DNA of 64,000 nt from UBA1757 sp963617485 (GCA_963617485.1 CAVEPA010000002.1:62001-126000); one strand, 5' to 3'. Numbered from the stretch's first letter, positions 52,967 to 62,311 are shown. The notes: a model not told the origin generated them from the sequence alone. Program-made: numbers and translations.

Positions 52967-54505
52967 TTAGAAGCTGATTTCATCGATATTATTGCCCAAA
53001 TTCCGGTAGTCCTTGTATTCGTTAGGATCGGTACCGTTCAAATATTCTTCCAGATTGGTATAACCATCCTTGTCGTTGTCGAGCTTGCCATCGGCAGGAT
53101 TTTTGGGGTCGAGGCCGTGCTGCTTTTCCCAAACGTCGGGCATACCGTCCTTGTCGCTGTCTTTCAGTACCTCTTTGGCCTTGAAAGTCATTTCGGGATA
53201 ACCACCCACCTCGGCAATATCCTTGATGATACCGGTTTCGGTGAGCGTTTTGCCGCTGCGTACCATTTCAACCACGCGGGCATCGACGGCATCGCGCTTG
53301 GGCAGGGTGGCACCTGCATGAGCCAGCACCGATTCGAAAGCTTCGTAAGCCGTTTGGTGCGGGTCCACTGGCCAGCCTTCGAAGGGTGTGTTGACGCGAG
53401 CCAGTTTCTCGTTGCCGCGCATGCCTTTCCAGTTTTCGTTGGTCACTTCCTGATTGTCGTGCATGACGTTGCCGGCCACATACCATTTGCCGGGGCGATT
53501 AGCGGGATTGGCCTGAGTATCGTACCAGTCGCCTGCAGCCCAGGCGCTGCCCGGAGAATACATGTGGCGCTCCTCGATGCGTGCGAAAACGGCGCGCATA
53601 TTGTCGTTGGTGGCAGGTCCGGGTTTGTAGTAGTTGTTGATGACGTTAATCAGCGAAGTTTCATCGCCTCCGTCCATGGTGCGGTGACGCCAGTTGAAGA
53701 TGACGTTGTTGCGAAAATCGAAGGCTCCGCCCATACCGATGGAAGGATTGCGTGCTGTGTTGCAGGCAAAGAGGTTGTGGTGCTGGGTGGAAGGATTACC
53801 GCCCCAAGTGCCGCCGAAAGCGTGGTTTCTGGCATTCAGCGCTTCGCTGGAGATAGTCCATTGTATGGTGATGAACTTGGCCGGATCCTTGATTTGGGTC
53901 TTGCCGTCAAGCGAAGGTCTCATATGACGGTAGAGCGAAATGTTTTCGTCCATACCCCAGCTGGTGGAACAATGGTCGATGATGATGTGATGGTCGGGAT
54001 TACCGCCGATGTTGTCGTCGCCCTGGCCGCCTTGCGGAACACCACGGCGCACGCGGATATGGCGCACAATAACATCGTGCGTGTTGATGTTGAAAGTACC
54101 GGCAATGCAGATACCGTCGCCGGGAGCCGTTTGTCCGGCAACCGTGATGTAGGGCGAATTGATGTTCAGGTCGGTGTCCAGTTTGATGATACCGGCTACT
54201 TGGAAAACAACAGTACGGGGACCGTCTGCCTCTAGCGCTTCGCGAAGGCTACCGGGACCTTTGTCGTTCAAGTTGGTGACAATATAGACATCGCCGCCGC
54301 GACCGCCTTGGGTAAACATACCGGCACCCCAAGCACCGGGAAATGCGGGGATAACGCCTTCAGGCAATCTAGGAGGATGAGGAGGAATCTGTCCGGGTTC
54401 CGGCACGACGCTTTCGCTTTCGGCCACCTGGGCATTTGTCATTGCCGACATTAAAATGGCGATGGAAAGGGCAAAATACTTCAGTGTTGAATGGAAACTT
54501 TTCAT
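52967..54505 (-). CDS. Secreted pectate lyase family protein (polysaccharide lyase 1-like) with calcium-type repeats
   Basis: This 512-residue exported enzyme has a signal peptide ending MTNAQ and is predicted to cut pectin or polygalacturonate by beta-elimination. The beta-helix body begins FPGAWGAGMFTQGGRGGDVYIV, split here as FPGAWGAG and GGRGGDVYIV. NLNDKGPGSLREAL, TVAGQTAPGDG, and DHHIIIDHCSTSWGMDEN are the usual PL1 and related motifs; HHIIIDHCS places the Ca-binding and catalytic residues. The C-terminal 60 residues hold two EF-hand or thrombospondin-3-like repeats (DSDKDGMPD, DNDKDGYTN), probably calcium-binding. A terminator follows. No SusCD pair is next to it in this window. Confidence 0.88.
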   Translation of the reverse strand: MKSFHSTLKYFALSIAILMSAMTNAQVAESESVVPEPGQIPPHPPRLPEGVIPAFPGAWGAGMFTQGGRGGDVYIVTNLNDKGPGSLREALEADGPRTVVFQVAGIIKLDTDLNINSPYITVAGQTAPGDGICIAGTFNINTHDVIVRHIRVRRGVPQGGQGDDNIGGNPDHHIIIDHCSTSWGMDENISLYRHMRPSLDGKTQIKDPAKFITIQWTISSEALNARNHAFGGTWGGNPSTQHHNLFACNTARNPSIGMGGAFDFRNNVIFNWRHRTMDGGDETSLINVINNYYKPGPATNDNMRAVFARIEERHMYSPGSAWAAGDWYDTQANPANRPGKWYVAGNVMHDNQEVTNENWKGMRGNEKLARVNTPFEGWPVDPHQTAYEAFESVLAHAGATLPKRDAVDARVVEMVRSGKTLTETGIIKDIAEVGGYPEMTFKAKEVLKDSDKDGMPDVWEKQHGLDPKNPADGKLDNDKDGYTNLEEYLNGTDPNEYKDYRNLGNNIDEISF

Positions 54506-54543
54506 AAAAGATATAGTTAAACAGTTAGTAGTTGTCTTCTGGC

Positions 54544-54577
54544 AAAGAAAAAGAAAATGCCTTGTACGGGAAAGGCA
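54544..54577 (-). terminator. Probable terminator after folK
   Basis: On the minus strand TGCCTT and AAGGCA form a 6-bp stem around 8 nt, followed by a T-rich tract interrupted by C. It lies just after the folK stop and would close the ftsX-to-folK transcript before the pectate lyase gene. Confidence 0.55.
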
Positions 54578-54589
54578 ACAAAGACTAAA

Positions 54590-55054
54590 CTATGTTAAGG
54601 AGTCCAAGAGTTCGCGGCAGGTTTTGTGCAATTGCGGATGACGGAAGTCGGGGGCTATTTCTGCCAGCGGACGCAACACAAACTCACGTTGCTGCAACAG
54701 CGGGTGGGGAATGCAAAGGTCCGGCTCGGACAACACCAGTTGGTCGTAAAACAGAATGTCAATGTCGATAAGGCGGTCTTGATACGCTCCGTTTTGGCTT
54801 TTGTGCGTCCTCCCCAACTGCCGTTCGATGGCTTGGGTCTTTTGCAGACATTCGTGTACATCCAGCGGGGTTTCCACGGCAATGCAGTCGTTCAGAAATT
54901 CGTTGTCGGAGGTATAACCCCAAGCCTTGGTCGTATAAAAAGCCGATTGGACCAGCACGTGTCCAACCGACTTTTCAATAAGTTGTATGGCCTGTTGAAG
55001 GTTGGCCTGCCTATTACCCAGGTTGCTGCCTAAGCCTAGAAAGAGCCGGGCCAT
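54590..55054 (-). CDS. folK: 2-amino-4-hydroxy-6-hydroxymethyldihydropteridine pyrophosphokinase
   Basis: This 154-residue folate-pathway enzyme transfers pyrophosphate from ATP to the pterin. It begins ARLFLGLGSNLGNRQANL, and the signature DRLIDIDILFYDQ holds the Mg-binding Asp pair. The end, PHPLLQQREFVLRPLAEIAPDF, is standard. The start lies 1 nt after the queA stop. A small terminator-like hairpin lies downstream. Confidence 0.95.
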   Translation of the reverse strand: MARLFLGLGSNLGNRQANLQQAIQLIEKSVGHVLVQSAFYTTKAWGYTSDNEFLNDCIAVETPLDVHECLQKTQAIERQLGRTHKSQNGAYQDRLIDIDILFYDQLVLSEPDLCIPHPLLQQREFVLRPLAEIAPDFRHPQLHKTCRELLDSLT

Positions 55055-55055
55055 A

Positions 55056-56108
55056 TCAGTCGATAATCAGCAGCGCATCGCCGTAACAACCGAAATTATA
55101 GCCCTCCTGCAGTGCGACATCGTAGGCATGCATCACGTTCTCGTATCCGCCGAAAGCCGTGGTCATCATCAGTAGTGTGGAGTAGGGCATGTGGAAATTG
55201 GTTACCAGAGCATCGGGCACACTGAATTCGTAAGGCGGGAAAATGAACTTGTTGGTCCAGCCGTCGAAAGCCTTCACATGACCATATCCTCCCACCGACG
55301 ATTCTACTGCGCGGGCAACGGAAGTGCCAATGGTACAAATCTTGCGTCCGGCATCTTTGGTGGCGTTGATTTTGGCGGCATTCTCCGCTGTGATGAACAT
55401 TTGCTCGGAATCCATCTTGTGCTTGGTAAGGTCTTCTACGTCGATTTCGCGAAAGCCGCCCAAGCTGATATGCAAGGTAATATAGGCATCTTCAACCCCT
55501 TTGATTTCCATACGCTTCATCAGTTCACGGCTGAAGTGAAGGTTGGCTGAAGGAGCAACCACGGCACCTTCGTTGCGGGCAAAGATGGTTTGAAAATTCT
55601 CGGCATCCTCTTCGCAGACCGGACGCTTGATATAACGTGGAATAGGCGTTTCGCCCAAAGCAAACAGCGCCTGCTTGAACGTTTCGTGGTCGCCATCGTA
55701 GAGGAAACGCAAGGTGCGGCCTCGTGAGGTGGTATTGTCGATGACTTCGGCCACCATGGAATCGTCTTCTCCGAAATACAGCTTGTTTCCGATACGGATT
55801 TTGCGGGCAGGGTCAACCAGCACATCCCACAGGCGGAACTCCTCATTCAGCTCGCGCAGGAGGAACACTTCAATCTGAGCTCCGGTCTTTTCCTTGTTGC
55901 CGTACAGACGTGCCGGAAAAACTTTGGTGTCGTTGAAGACAAAAAGGTCGCCTTCATCGAAATATTCCAGAATGTTCTTGAAAACTCTGTGCTCAATTTC
56001 ACCGGTCTTTTTGTGGAGAACCATCATCTTGGCTTCGTCACGGTAAGTGGCGGGCTGCTGTGCAATGCGCTCTTCGGGCAAATTGAATTTGAATTTAGAC
56101 AGTTTCAT
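55056..56108 (-). CDS. queA: S-adenosylmethionine:tRNA ribosyltransferase-isomerase
   Basis: This 350-residue enzyme makes epoxyqueuosine in tRNA by moving the ribose of SAM onto preQ1. The N-terminal KFKFNLPEERIAQQPA, FNDTKVFPARLYG and the central SANLHFSRELMKRM are family marks, as is LVTNFHMPYSTLLMM near the end. It overlaps the truB stop by 14 nt, so the two are probably translationally coupled. Confidence 0.96.
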   Translation of the reverse strand: MKLSKFKFNLPEERIAQQPATYRDEAKMMVLHKKTGEIEHRVFKNILEYFDEGDLFVFNDTKVFPARLYGNKEKTGAQIEVFLLRELNEEFRLWDVLVDPARKIRIGNKLYFGEDDSMVAEVIDNTTSRGRTLRFLYDGDHETFKQALFALGETPIPRYIKRPVCEEDAENFQTIFARNEGAVVAPSANLHFSRELMKRMEIKGVEDAYITLHISLGGFREIDVEDLTKHKMDSEQMFITAENAAKINATKDAGRKICTIGTSVARAVESSVGGYGHVKAFDGWTNKFIFPPYEFSVPDALVTNFHMPYSTLLMMTTAFGGYENVMHAYDVALQEGYNFGCYGDALLIID

Positions 56109-56829
56109 AAGGGCGTTGTATAAGTTCGTTTTTGAATTTCACAATGTCGAGACACTGCTCCACGCGGACATCTCCCACACGCGTACGTTGTAAGGACGTC
56201 AGGTAGGCGCCACAGTGCAGGTCTTCACCGATGTCGCGGGCCAGAGCCCGTATGTAAGTGCCCTTGCTGCATACCACGCGAATGGTAGCCAAAGGCCGTT
56301 GCTGCTCGTTTCCATCGACAAAATCGAGCAATTCTATCTCGTCTATCACCAGCGTCTTGGGCTTGAGGTTCACCTCCTCGCCGTCACGCGCCATATCATA
56401 GGCTCGTCTGCCTTGTATCTTGCAGGCCGAGAAAACCGGCGGCACTTGCTCGATGCAGCCCACAAAATGCTTGAGCGCTTCTTCCACCTTGGCCTCCGTT
56501 ATATGCGAATAGTCGTAGGTTTTGTCTATGGGCTTTTCCATATCGTAAGAAGGCGTGGTGGCACCCAATTCCAGCGTGGCGATATATTCTTTGGTCTGGT
56601 ATTGAAACTCCTCAATGCGCTTGGTGGCGCGTCCTGTGCAGATAATCATCACTCCCGTGGCCAAAGGGTCGAGCGTACCGGCATGCCCAACCTTGAGCTT
56701 CTTTATCTTAAGGCCTCGGCAAAGGGCGTAACGCACATCGTTCACCAACTTGAAGGAGGTGAAACCCAATGGTTTGTTGAAATACAGTATCTGACCTTCC
56801 TGATACTCTTCGGCCGAGAGGATATGCAT
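56095..56829 (-). CDS. truB: tRNA pseudouridine(55) synthase
   Basis: This 244-residue enzyme makes pseudouridine 55 in the T loop of tRNAs. The catalytic Asp is in VGHAGTLDPLATGVMII, and YFNKPLGFTSFKLV and SKGTYIRALARDIG are the other conserved blocks. It lies 3 nt after uppP and overlaps queA by 14 nt. The second half is short, as in other Bacteroidetes TruB. Confidence 0.96.
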   Translation of the reverse strand: MHILSAEEYQEGQILYFNKPLGFTSFKLVNDVRYALCRGLKIKKLKVGHAGTLDPLATGVMIICTGRATKRIEEFQYQTKEYIATLELGATTPSYDMEKPIDKTYDYSHITEAKVEEALKHFVGCIEQVPPVFSACKIQGRRAYDMARDGEEVNLKPKTLVIDEIELLDFVDGNEQQRPLATIRVVCSKGTYIRALARDIGEDLHCGAYLTSLQRTRVGDVRVEQCLDIVKFKNELIQRPYETV

Positions 56830-56832
56830 GGT

Positions 56833-57630
56833 TTAAAACAAGGGTAAAACGATGGCCAAAATGCCGGCGCAGGCGCAATAGATGGCAAACCAGATGAGCT
56901 TGCCTTTTTTCACGATATTCAGCATCCATTTGCAAGCCAGACAACCCGACACGAAAGCCGTGATGAATCCGGCTGCCAAGGCACCGAAAGACAGTCCGTT
57001 CTGTGAAGCGGCAGCAAAGTCACCGCCGACGATATTGAGGAACATCTCTCCTAGAATGGGGATGATGACCATGATGAACGAAAACTGGGCGATGTTTTCC
57101 TTTTTATTGCCCAAAAGCAGGCCCGTGGCGATGGTGGTGCCGGAACGAGACAAGCCGGGCAGCACGGCGCAAGCCTGGGACAATCCGATAATGAAGGCAT
57201 CACGCCAGGAGATTTTTTCTTTGGTGCGAGGCTTGGCAATATAGGTGAATCCCAGCAGTACGGCCGTGAGCAAAAGCATACAACCGACCAGCAGCAGGCC
57301 GTTTCCGAAGAAACTCTCCACATAGTCCTTGAAGAACAATCCCACAATAAGGATGGGTATCATCGAAACAAAAATCTTCATCAGATACTCCATTTCATCG
57401 TTCCATTTGAAACGGAAGAAATTCTTGATGAGGCCCCAAATCTCCTTCCACAGGATGACGATGGTACTCAAGACCGTGGCGGCATGTACCGTAGTGGTGA
57501 AGAGCAGGTTTTCCTCGCCGGCTGTGCCGAGGATGTAGTTCCCGATTTCGAGATGTCCGCTGCTGCTGACGGGCAGATATTCAGTGAGTCCCTGTACCAG
57601 CCCAAGGATGATGGCTTCCCAAATAGACAT
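56833..57630 (-). CDS. uppP: Undecaprenyl-diphosphatase
   Basis: This 265-residue integral inner-membrane enzyme recycles undecaprenyl diphosphate for peptidoglycan and glycan synthesis; its loss or gain affects bacitracin sensitivity. The active-site motifs are TEYLPVSSSGHLEIGN near the start and PGLSRSGTTIATGLLLG near residue 170, with about eight hydrophobic segments. It lies 15 nt after the DUF3098 gene. Confidence 0.96.
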   Translation of the reverse strand: MSIWEAIILGLVQGLTEYLPVSSSGHLEIGNYILGTAGEENLLFTTTVHAATVLSTIVILWKEIWGLIKNFFRFKWNDEMEYLMKIFVSMIPILIVGLFFKDYVESFFGNGLLLVGCMLLLTAVLLGFTYIAKPRTKEKISWRDAFIIGLSQACAVLPGLSRSGTTIATGLLLGNKKENIAQFSFIMVIIPILGEMFLNIVGGDFAAASQNGLSFGALAAGFITAFVSGCLACKWMLNIVKKGKLIWFAIYCACAGILAIVLPLF

Positions 57631-57645
57631 AGAAATTCGTTTTGA

Positions 57646-57873
57646 TTATTTGTTGCGGTTTTTCCGTAAAATGCCGTAGACAACTACTGCAAAGCCCACG
57701 AAGGCCACTGCGGGAGCTATCACGATACGGCGTACACTGAAAATATCGGGGTTGTATGCCTCTTTGGTGGAAGGCGCTCCCATCATCAGCAGAAAGCCGA
57801 TAACGACTAGGGCAAAACCTATGCCAATCCACAGAAGATTCTTTCCGCCTAAGGCAAAATTCTTGTTTTCCAT
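57646..57873 (-). CDS. DUF3098 small membrane protein
   Basis: This 75-residue protein has two hydrophobic helices (about residues 12-30 and 48-66) with a short loop holding MMGAPSTKEAYNPDIFS, and a basic end RKNRNK. This matches DUF3098, a small family found between ftsX and uppP in Bacteroidetes. The function is unknown; conserved location suggests a role at the division site or in wall-lipid recycling. It lies 3 nt after ftsX. Confidence 0.88.
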   Translation of the reverse strand: MENKNFALGGKNLLWIGIGFALVVIGFLLMMGAPSTKEAYNPDIFSVRRIVIAPAVAFVGFAVVVYGILRKNRNK

Positions 57874-57876
57874 ATT

Positions 57877-58755
57877 TTACACATAATAAAGTTCATCAAC
57901 AGACATATTCAGAAAGCGGTTCACGGAGAAAACCGTGGCGATGGCACTGAGGAAAATGCCCAGCACCAGCAAAGCGCCCCCAATCAGTAGCATAACTTCC
58001 GTTCCCACCATGGCTTGCAGACCAGGGAATATCTTCTCGATACTTACGATGGAAAGGTAATAAAGCCCGAACGCCAGAATGGCGCTGACAATACCGCAAC
58101 GGATGTTTTGCCACACAAAGGGACGGCGGATGAAACTCCGTTTGGCTCCCACCAGACACATGGTATGGATAAGGAAGCGCTTGGCATAAATCATAAGGCG
58201 TACCGTGTTGCGGATAAGCAGTACCGATATCAAGGTCAGCACCACAGCAACCACCAGCAGCACTTTCCCGATGGAAAGGATATTTTTGTTGACAAGCTGG
58301 ATGAGGTCCTCGCGATATACTACCTCCTGAACATATCTGGGAGCCGACAAGGTATTCACCGTCTTTTTTATCTGGTCGATACTGGTGTAGCCACTCTTGA
58401 GCTTGATTTCGATGGTAGCGGGTAGCGGATTGTAGCCCAGCAGGTCTTCGGGACTTTCGCCCAACTCCTGACTTAGCTCTTTAAGCGCCTGTTCCTTGCT
58501 GATGTAAGTGTGTTCTTTGGCCCATTCCGATTGGGAAATCCGTTTGCGGAAAGCTCTGAGTTCCTCGGCACTGATTTTGTCTTCGAGCACCACGGTAAGT
58601 GAAATGTTCTCCTTGGCCGAACGGGAAATGTCCTGTGCGAAAAAGGCCAAGGTCATCATGACGGCAAAAAGCAACAGCACCAAACTGATGCTGATGGTGG
58701 CGGTCAGTCGGGAGCCGAAAACGCGGCTGCTGGTGCGTCGTAGTTTTTTACCCAT
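57877..58755 (-). CDS. ftsX: Cell-division permease-like protein FtsX
   Basis: This 292-residue inner-membrane protein works with the ATPase FtsE to activate wall hydrolases at the division septum. The ATG (MGKKLRRTSSRVFGSRL) is preferred to a TTG 36 nt upstream. A cytoplasmic start is followed by one helix, a large periplasmic domain (residues about 50-165, with YISKEQALKELSQELGE), and three helices at the C-terminus, the FtsX layout. No ftsE is next to it here. It heads the DUF3098-uppP-truB-queA-folK run, with a TACTTTTG box about 34 nt upstream. Confidence 0.92.
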   Translation of the reverse strand: MGKKLRRTSSRVFGSRLTATISISLVLLLFAVMMTLAFFAQDISRSAKENISLTVVLEDKISAEELRAFRKRISQSEWAKEHTYISKEQALKELSQELGESPEDLLGYNPLPATIEIKLKSGYTSIDQIKKTVNTLSAPRYVQEVVYREDLIQLVNKNILSIGKVLLVVAVVLTLISVLLIRNTVRLMIYAKRFLIHTMCLVGAKRSFIRRPFVWQNIRCGIVSAILAFGLYYLSIVSIEKIFPGLQAMVGTEVMLLIGGALLVLGIFLSAIATVFSVNRFLNMSVDELYYV

Positions 58756-58788
58756 GTTTTTCTGCGCAAGTTTTTCCCAAATTCGGCG

Positions 58789-58796
58789 CAAAAGTA
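58789..58796 (-). promoter_or_regulatory. -7 box TACTTTTG upstream of ftsX
   Basis: A minus-strand TAnnTTTG match 33 nt before the ftsX ATG. The nearest TTTG upstream is about 25 nt away, slightly too far. Confidence 0.45.
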
Positions 58797-58832
58797 GTTA
58801 TAAAAACGCGAAATTGTTACGCAAAACCCTAA

Positions 58833-60161
58833 TTATTTGACGATTTCGCTTTTGACGATTTCGCCCAGAAGCGTGGCCGAAGAACAGTCCAAAATCTTAA
58901 CATCGACAAAGTCACCCACCTTGGCCGATTCTTTAGGAAAGACAACCGTCTTGTTTTTCTCGTTTCTACCGCACATTTGCTCGCGCGAACGCTTGGAAAA
59001 ACCCTCGACCAGCACCTTGTAAGTCTTGCCGATTTCCTGACGGTTGCTTGCTGCCGACAGCAGGTTTTGCGTTTCGATGATTTCTGCCAGACGGCGCAGC
59101 TTCACTTCTTCGGGAACATCATCGGGCAGATGCTTGGAAGCGTAGGTGCCGGGGCGTTCCGAATACTTGAACATGAAGGCCGAGTCGAAGCCGACTTCGC
59201 GCATTAGGCTGAGGCTCTGTTGATGGTCTTCTTCCGTTTCGCTGTGGAAACCGCAGAAAATATCGGTGGAAATGCCGCAATTGGGAATAATCTCCTTAAT
59301 GGCCCGGATGCGCCCCAAGTACCATTCGCGGTCGTAGCGACGATTCATCAGTTTGAGAATGCGCGAACTTCCCGATTGCACCGGCAGATGGATATGGTTG
59401 CAGATATTGGGATATTTGGCGATGGTTTCAAGCAATTCGTTACTCATATCCTTGGGATGCGAAGTGGTGAAGCGTATCCACATGTCGGGAGCGGCTTCAG
59501 CCACCATGGCCAGCAGTTCGGGAAAGTCGGTTTCGCCGAAATGGTAAGAGTTGACGTTCTGTCCCAGCAGGATAACCTCCTTGAATCCTCTGTCCTTGAG
59601 GTCCTGCAGCTCTGCCAGTATGCTTTGTGTGTCGCGGCTTCGCTCCCGTCCGCGGGTATAAGGTACGATGCAATAGCTGCAGAAGTTGTTGCAGCCGCGC
59701 ATAATGGAAATGTAGCCCGAAATCTGCTGGTGGCCCAGACGCATCGGCACGACATCACGATAGGTTTCGGTGGTGGATAGCTCGACATTTACCGCTTTTT
59801 CGCCCATTTCAACGCTAGAAATCAAATGGGGCAAGTCCATATAGGCATCGGGGCCGGCCACCAAATCTACTCCGTAGTCTTGGGTGAGTTTTTCCTTGAG
59901 ACGTTCTGCCATGCACCCCAAAATGCCAATCATCGGGCGGCCTTTTTTCTTCATGGCTGCCAAGGCTTGCAGGCGGCTGAAGATTTTCTGCTCGGCATTG
60001 TCGCGGATGGAACAGGTGTTGAGCAAAATCAGGTCGGCCTGGCTGATGTCGTCGCAAATGTCGTAGTCGGCCATCTTGAGGATGGAGGCCACCACTTCGC
60101 TGTCGGCAACGTTCATCTGGCAACCGTAAGTTTCGATGAAAACGTTCTTGGAGTTGTCCAT
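58833..60161 (-). CDS. miaB: tRNA-2-methylthio-N6-dimethylallyladenosine synthase
   Basis: This 442-residue radical-SAM methylthiotransferase adds a methylthio group to A37 of tRNAs. The ATG giving MDNSKNVFIETYGCQMNVAD is used; a TTG further upstream adds unlikely residues. The N-terminal cluster Cys are in YGCQMN, LLNTCSIRD and GILGCMAE. The radical SAM cluster is in RGCNNFCSYCIVPYTRGRE. A TRAM domain forms the last 65 residues (VEGFSKRSREQMCGRNEKN). A TAATTTTG box with TTG 20 nt upstream serves as its promoter. Confidence 0.96.
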   Translation of the reverse strand: MDNSKNVFIETYGCQMNVADSEVVASILKMADYDICDDISQADLILLNTCSIRDNAEQKIFSRLQALAAMKKKGRPMIGILGCMAERLKEKLTQDYGVDLVAGPDAYMDLPHLISSVEMGEKAVNVELSTTETYRDVVPMRLGHQQISGYISIMRGCNNFCSYCIVPYTRGRERSRDTQSILAELQDLKDRGFKEVILLGQNVNSYHFGETDFPELLAMVAEAAPDMWIRFTTSHPKDMSNELLETIAKYPNICNHIHLPVQSGSSRILKLMNRRYDREWYLGRIRAIKEIIPNCGISTDIFCGFHSETEEDHQQSLSLMREVGFDSAFMFKYSERPGTYASKHLPDDVPEEVKLRRLAEIIETQNLLSAASNRQEIGKTYKVLVEGFSKRSREQMCGRNEKNKTVVFPKESAKVGDFVDVKILDCSSATLLGEIVKSEIVK

Positions 60162-60208
60162 GGGATGCACTTTTGGAATGGAATGAAAATTTTTTCTGAA
60201 AAGTTGGG

Positions 60209-60239
60209 CAAAATTAATGGTTTCGATGTAGAAGAACAA
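60209..60239 (-). promoter_or_regulatory. Promoter of miaB
   Basis: On the minus strand TTG (60237-60239) is followed after 20 nt by TAATTTTG (60209-60216). The miaB ATG lies 47 nt downstream. Confidence 0.58.
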
Positions 60240-60249
60240 TAAAAATTAT

Positions 60250-60257
60250 ATCTTTGC
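60250..60257 (+). promoter_or_regulatory. -7 box TATCTTTG upstream of the CoA transferase-aroK pair
   Basis: A TAnnTTTG match 45 nt before the ATG, divergent from the miaB promoter. No convincing -33 element was found. Confidence 0.5.
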
Positions 60258-60302
60258 CTGACCTCGGAAAAAGACTGTATTTTTATTCAAAATATATAAG
60301 TT

Positions 60303-61784
60303 ATGTCATATCGGATCATTACACCACAAGATGCGGCGGAGTACATCCACCACAACGACAACATTGGGTTCAGCGGTTTTACTCCTTCAGGTGCTCCCAA
60401 AGTGATAGCGCGCGCCATCGCCGCCAAGGCAGAGGCCGAGCATGCTGCCGGACGGGAATTCAAGATAGGTGTCTATACGGGCGCTTCCACCGGTGACGAT
60501 TTGGAAGGCGTACTGGCCAGAGCCAATGCCGTCAAGTACCGTGTTCCCTATCAGTCGAACAAGGACCTGCGCAACCGTATCAATGCCGGCGATGCCAACT
60601 ATACAGACGTGCATCTTTCCAATCTGGCACAAGATCTGCGTTGCGGCTTCTACGAGAAAATCAAGTTGGCCGTTATCGAGGCTGCCGATATCAACGACAA
60701 AGGCGAAGTGCTGCTGACCACCGGTGTGGGCATCACACCTACTTTGGCGCGTCTGGCCGACCACTTCATCATCGAGCTGAACGCAGCGCATCCCAAATTT
60801 ATCAAGGGTCTGCACGATATCTATGTTTGCGCCGACCCGCCATACCGTCGCGAAATTCCTATCTACAAGACATCCGACCATATTGGCGAACCTATCTTGA
60901 AACTCGATCCTGCCAAGATTATCGGTATCGTTGAGACTAACCAGAGAGAACATGTGGCTGGTTTCTCCGAACCCGATGCCGTTACCCAAGCCATCGGCGA
61001 CAATGTGGCACGCTTCCTGGTGTCTGAGCTCAAGGCTGGCCGCATTCCTGCCAATTTCCTGCCCATACAGTCGGGTGTGGGCAATATTGCCAACGCTTTG
61101 TTGGGCTCGCTGGGTCAGAATCCCGATGTTCCTGCCTTCGAGATGTACACCGAAGTGATTCAGGATGCCGTTATCGGCCTGATGCAGGAGGGCAAGGTAA
61201 AATACGCTTCCGGTTGCTCGCTGTCCATCACCAACGATGTGCTCAACAATATCTACGACAACTGGGATTTCTTCAAGGATAAACTGGTGCTCCGTCCTTC
61301 GGAACTCTCCAACAGCCCCGAAATTGCCCGCCGTCTGGGTCTGATTGCCATCAACACAGCACTGGAAGCCGACATTTACGGCAACATCAACAGTACGCAC
61401 GTGATGGGCAGCAAGATGATGAACGGTATCGGCGGTTCGGGTGACTTTACCCGCAATGCCTATCTGTCTATCTTTACTTGTCCTTCGGTGGCCAAGGGCG
61501 GCAAGATCAGCGCTATTGTGCCTATGGTTTCGCACCTCGACCACAGCGAACATTCCGTTCGCGTGCTGGTAACCGAGCAGGGTGTTGCCGACCTTAGGGC
61601 CAAGACGCCTGTACAACGTGCCCAATGCATCATCGAGAACTGTGTGCATCCCGATTACAAGCAACTATTGTGGGACTACACCAAACTCTGCAAGACGGCC
61701 CATACGCCCCACGATTTGTCCAGAGTCTTCAAGATGCATCTCGAACTTGCCGATTCGGGCGATATGCACAACACCCGCTGGTAA
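60303..61784 (+). CDS. Acetyl-CoA hydrolase/transferase (succinyl-CoA:acetate CoA-transferase type)
   Basis: This 493-residue cytoplasmic enzyme moves CoA between acetate and another acid such as succinate, a step in acetate or propionate production by Bacteroidales. The N-terminal SYRIITPQDAAEYIHHNDN and FSGFTPSGAPKVI are the usual start. PIQSGVGNIANALLGSLG binds CoA, and EMYTEVIQDAVIGLM very likely holds the catalytic Glu. GGKISAIVPMVSHLDHSEHSV and TEQGVADLRAKTP are late family blocks. It starts 45 nt after a TATCTTTG box and shares a base with the aroK start (TAATG). Confidence 0.92.
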   Translation: MSYRIITPQDAAEYIHHNDNIGFSGFTPSGAPKVIARAIAAKAEAEHAAGREFKIGVYTGASTGDDLEGVLARANAVKYRVPYQSNKDLRNRINAGDANYTDVHLSNLAQDLRCGFYEKIKLAVIEAADINDKGEVLLTTGVGITPTLARLADHFIIELNAAHPKFIKGLHDIYVCADPPYRREIPIYKTSDHIGEPILKLDPAKIIGIVETNQREHVAGFSEPDAVTQAIGDNVARFLVSELKAGRIPANFLPIQSGVGNIANALLGSLGQNPDVPAFEMYTEVIQDAVIGLMQEGKVKYASGCSLSITNDVLNNIYDNWDFFKDKLVLRPSELSNSPEIARRLGLIAINTALEADIYGNINSTHVMGSKMMNGIGGSGDFTRNAYLSIFTCPSVAKGGKISAIVPMVSHLDHSEHSVRVLVTEQGVADLRAKTPVQRAQCIIENCVHPDYKQLLWDYTKLCKTAHTPHDLSRVFKMHLELADSGDMHNTRW

Positions 61785-62311
61785 TGAAAACCATATTCCT
61801 TGTCGGCTATATGGGCTGTGGCAAGTCGAGTCTTGGCCGGTCTTTGGCTCAGGCGCTTGGTTGCAGTTTCGTCGATTTGGACGACTATATAGAACAACAG
61901 GAACAGACAACGATAGCTTCTCTCTTCTCGCTTCGGGGAGAGGAAGCTTTTCGTTTGTTGGAAAGGACAACCCTTGAAAAATTGGCCAAAGCACAGGATA
62001 TGGTGGTGGCCACTGGCGGTGGTGCGGCCTGCTATGCCGACAATATCGACCTGATGAACCGTCAGGGCATCAGCATCTACTTGCGGGTGTCCGCCCTTGA
62101 ACTCCAGCGCCGCCTGAGCGTTCCCAAACATCAGGCCAAGCGCCCGCTCATCAGCCAGCTCCCGGCTGACGAATTGCTCTCCCATATCCAGACCATGCTG
62201 CAGCAGCGCGAACCCTATTACCTTAAAGCCCAATACATTGTAGATTGCACCGCTGCCCCCAAAGCCGAAAACCTGAAAAATATCCTAAACACTTTGCTTG
62301 TTGCCGAATAG
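61784..62311 (+). CDS. aroK: Shikimate kinase
   Basis: This 175-residue enzyme phosphorylates shikimate on the way to aromatic amino acids. Walker A is GYMGCGKSSLGRSLA. The shikimate-binding Asp is in FVDLDDYIEQQ, with RGEEAFRLLE carrying the conserved Arg. ATGGGAACY is the Gly-rich loop, and RPLI supplies the lid Arg. The ATG uses the last base of the preceding stop (TAATG), so the two genes are translationally linked although their pathways differ. It converges with the esterase gene, 18 nt apart. Confidence 0.95.
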   Translation: MKTIFLVGYMGCGKSSLGRSLAQALGCSFVDLDDYIEQQEQTTIASLFSLRGEEAFRLLERTTLEKLAKAQDMVVATGGGAACYADNIDLMNRQGISIYLRVSALELQRRLSVPKHQAKRPLISQLPADELLSHIQTMLQQREPYYLKAQYIVDCTAAPKAENLKNILNTLLVAE

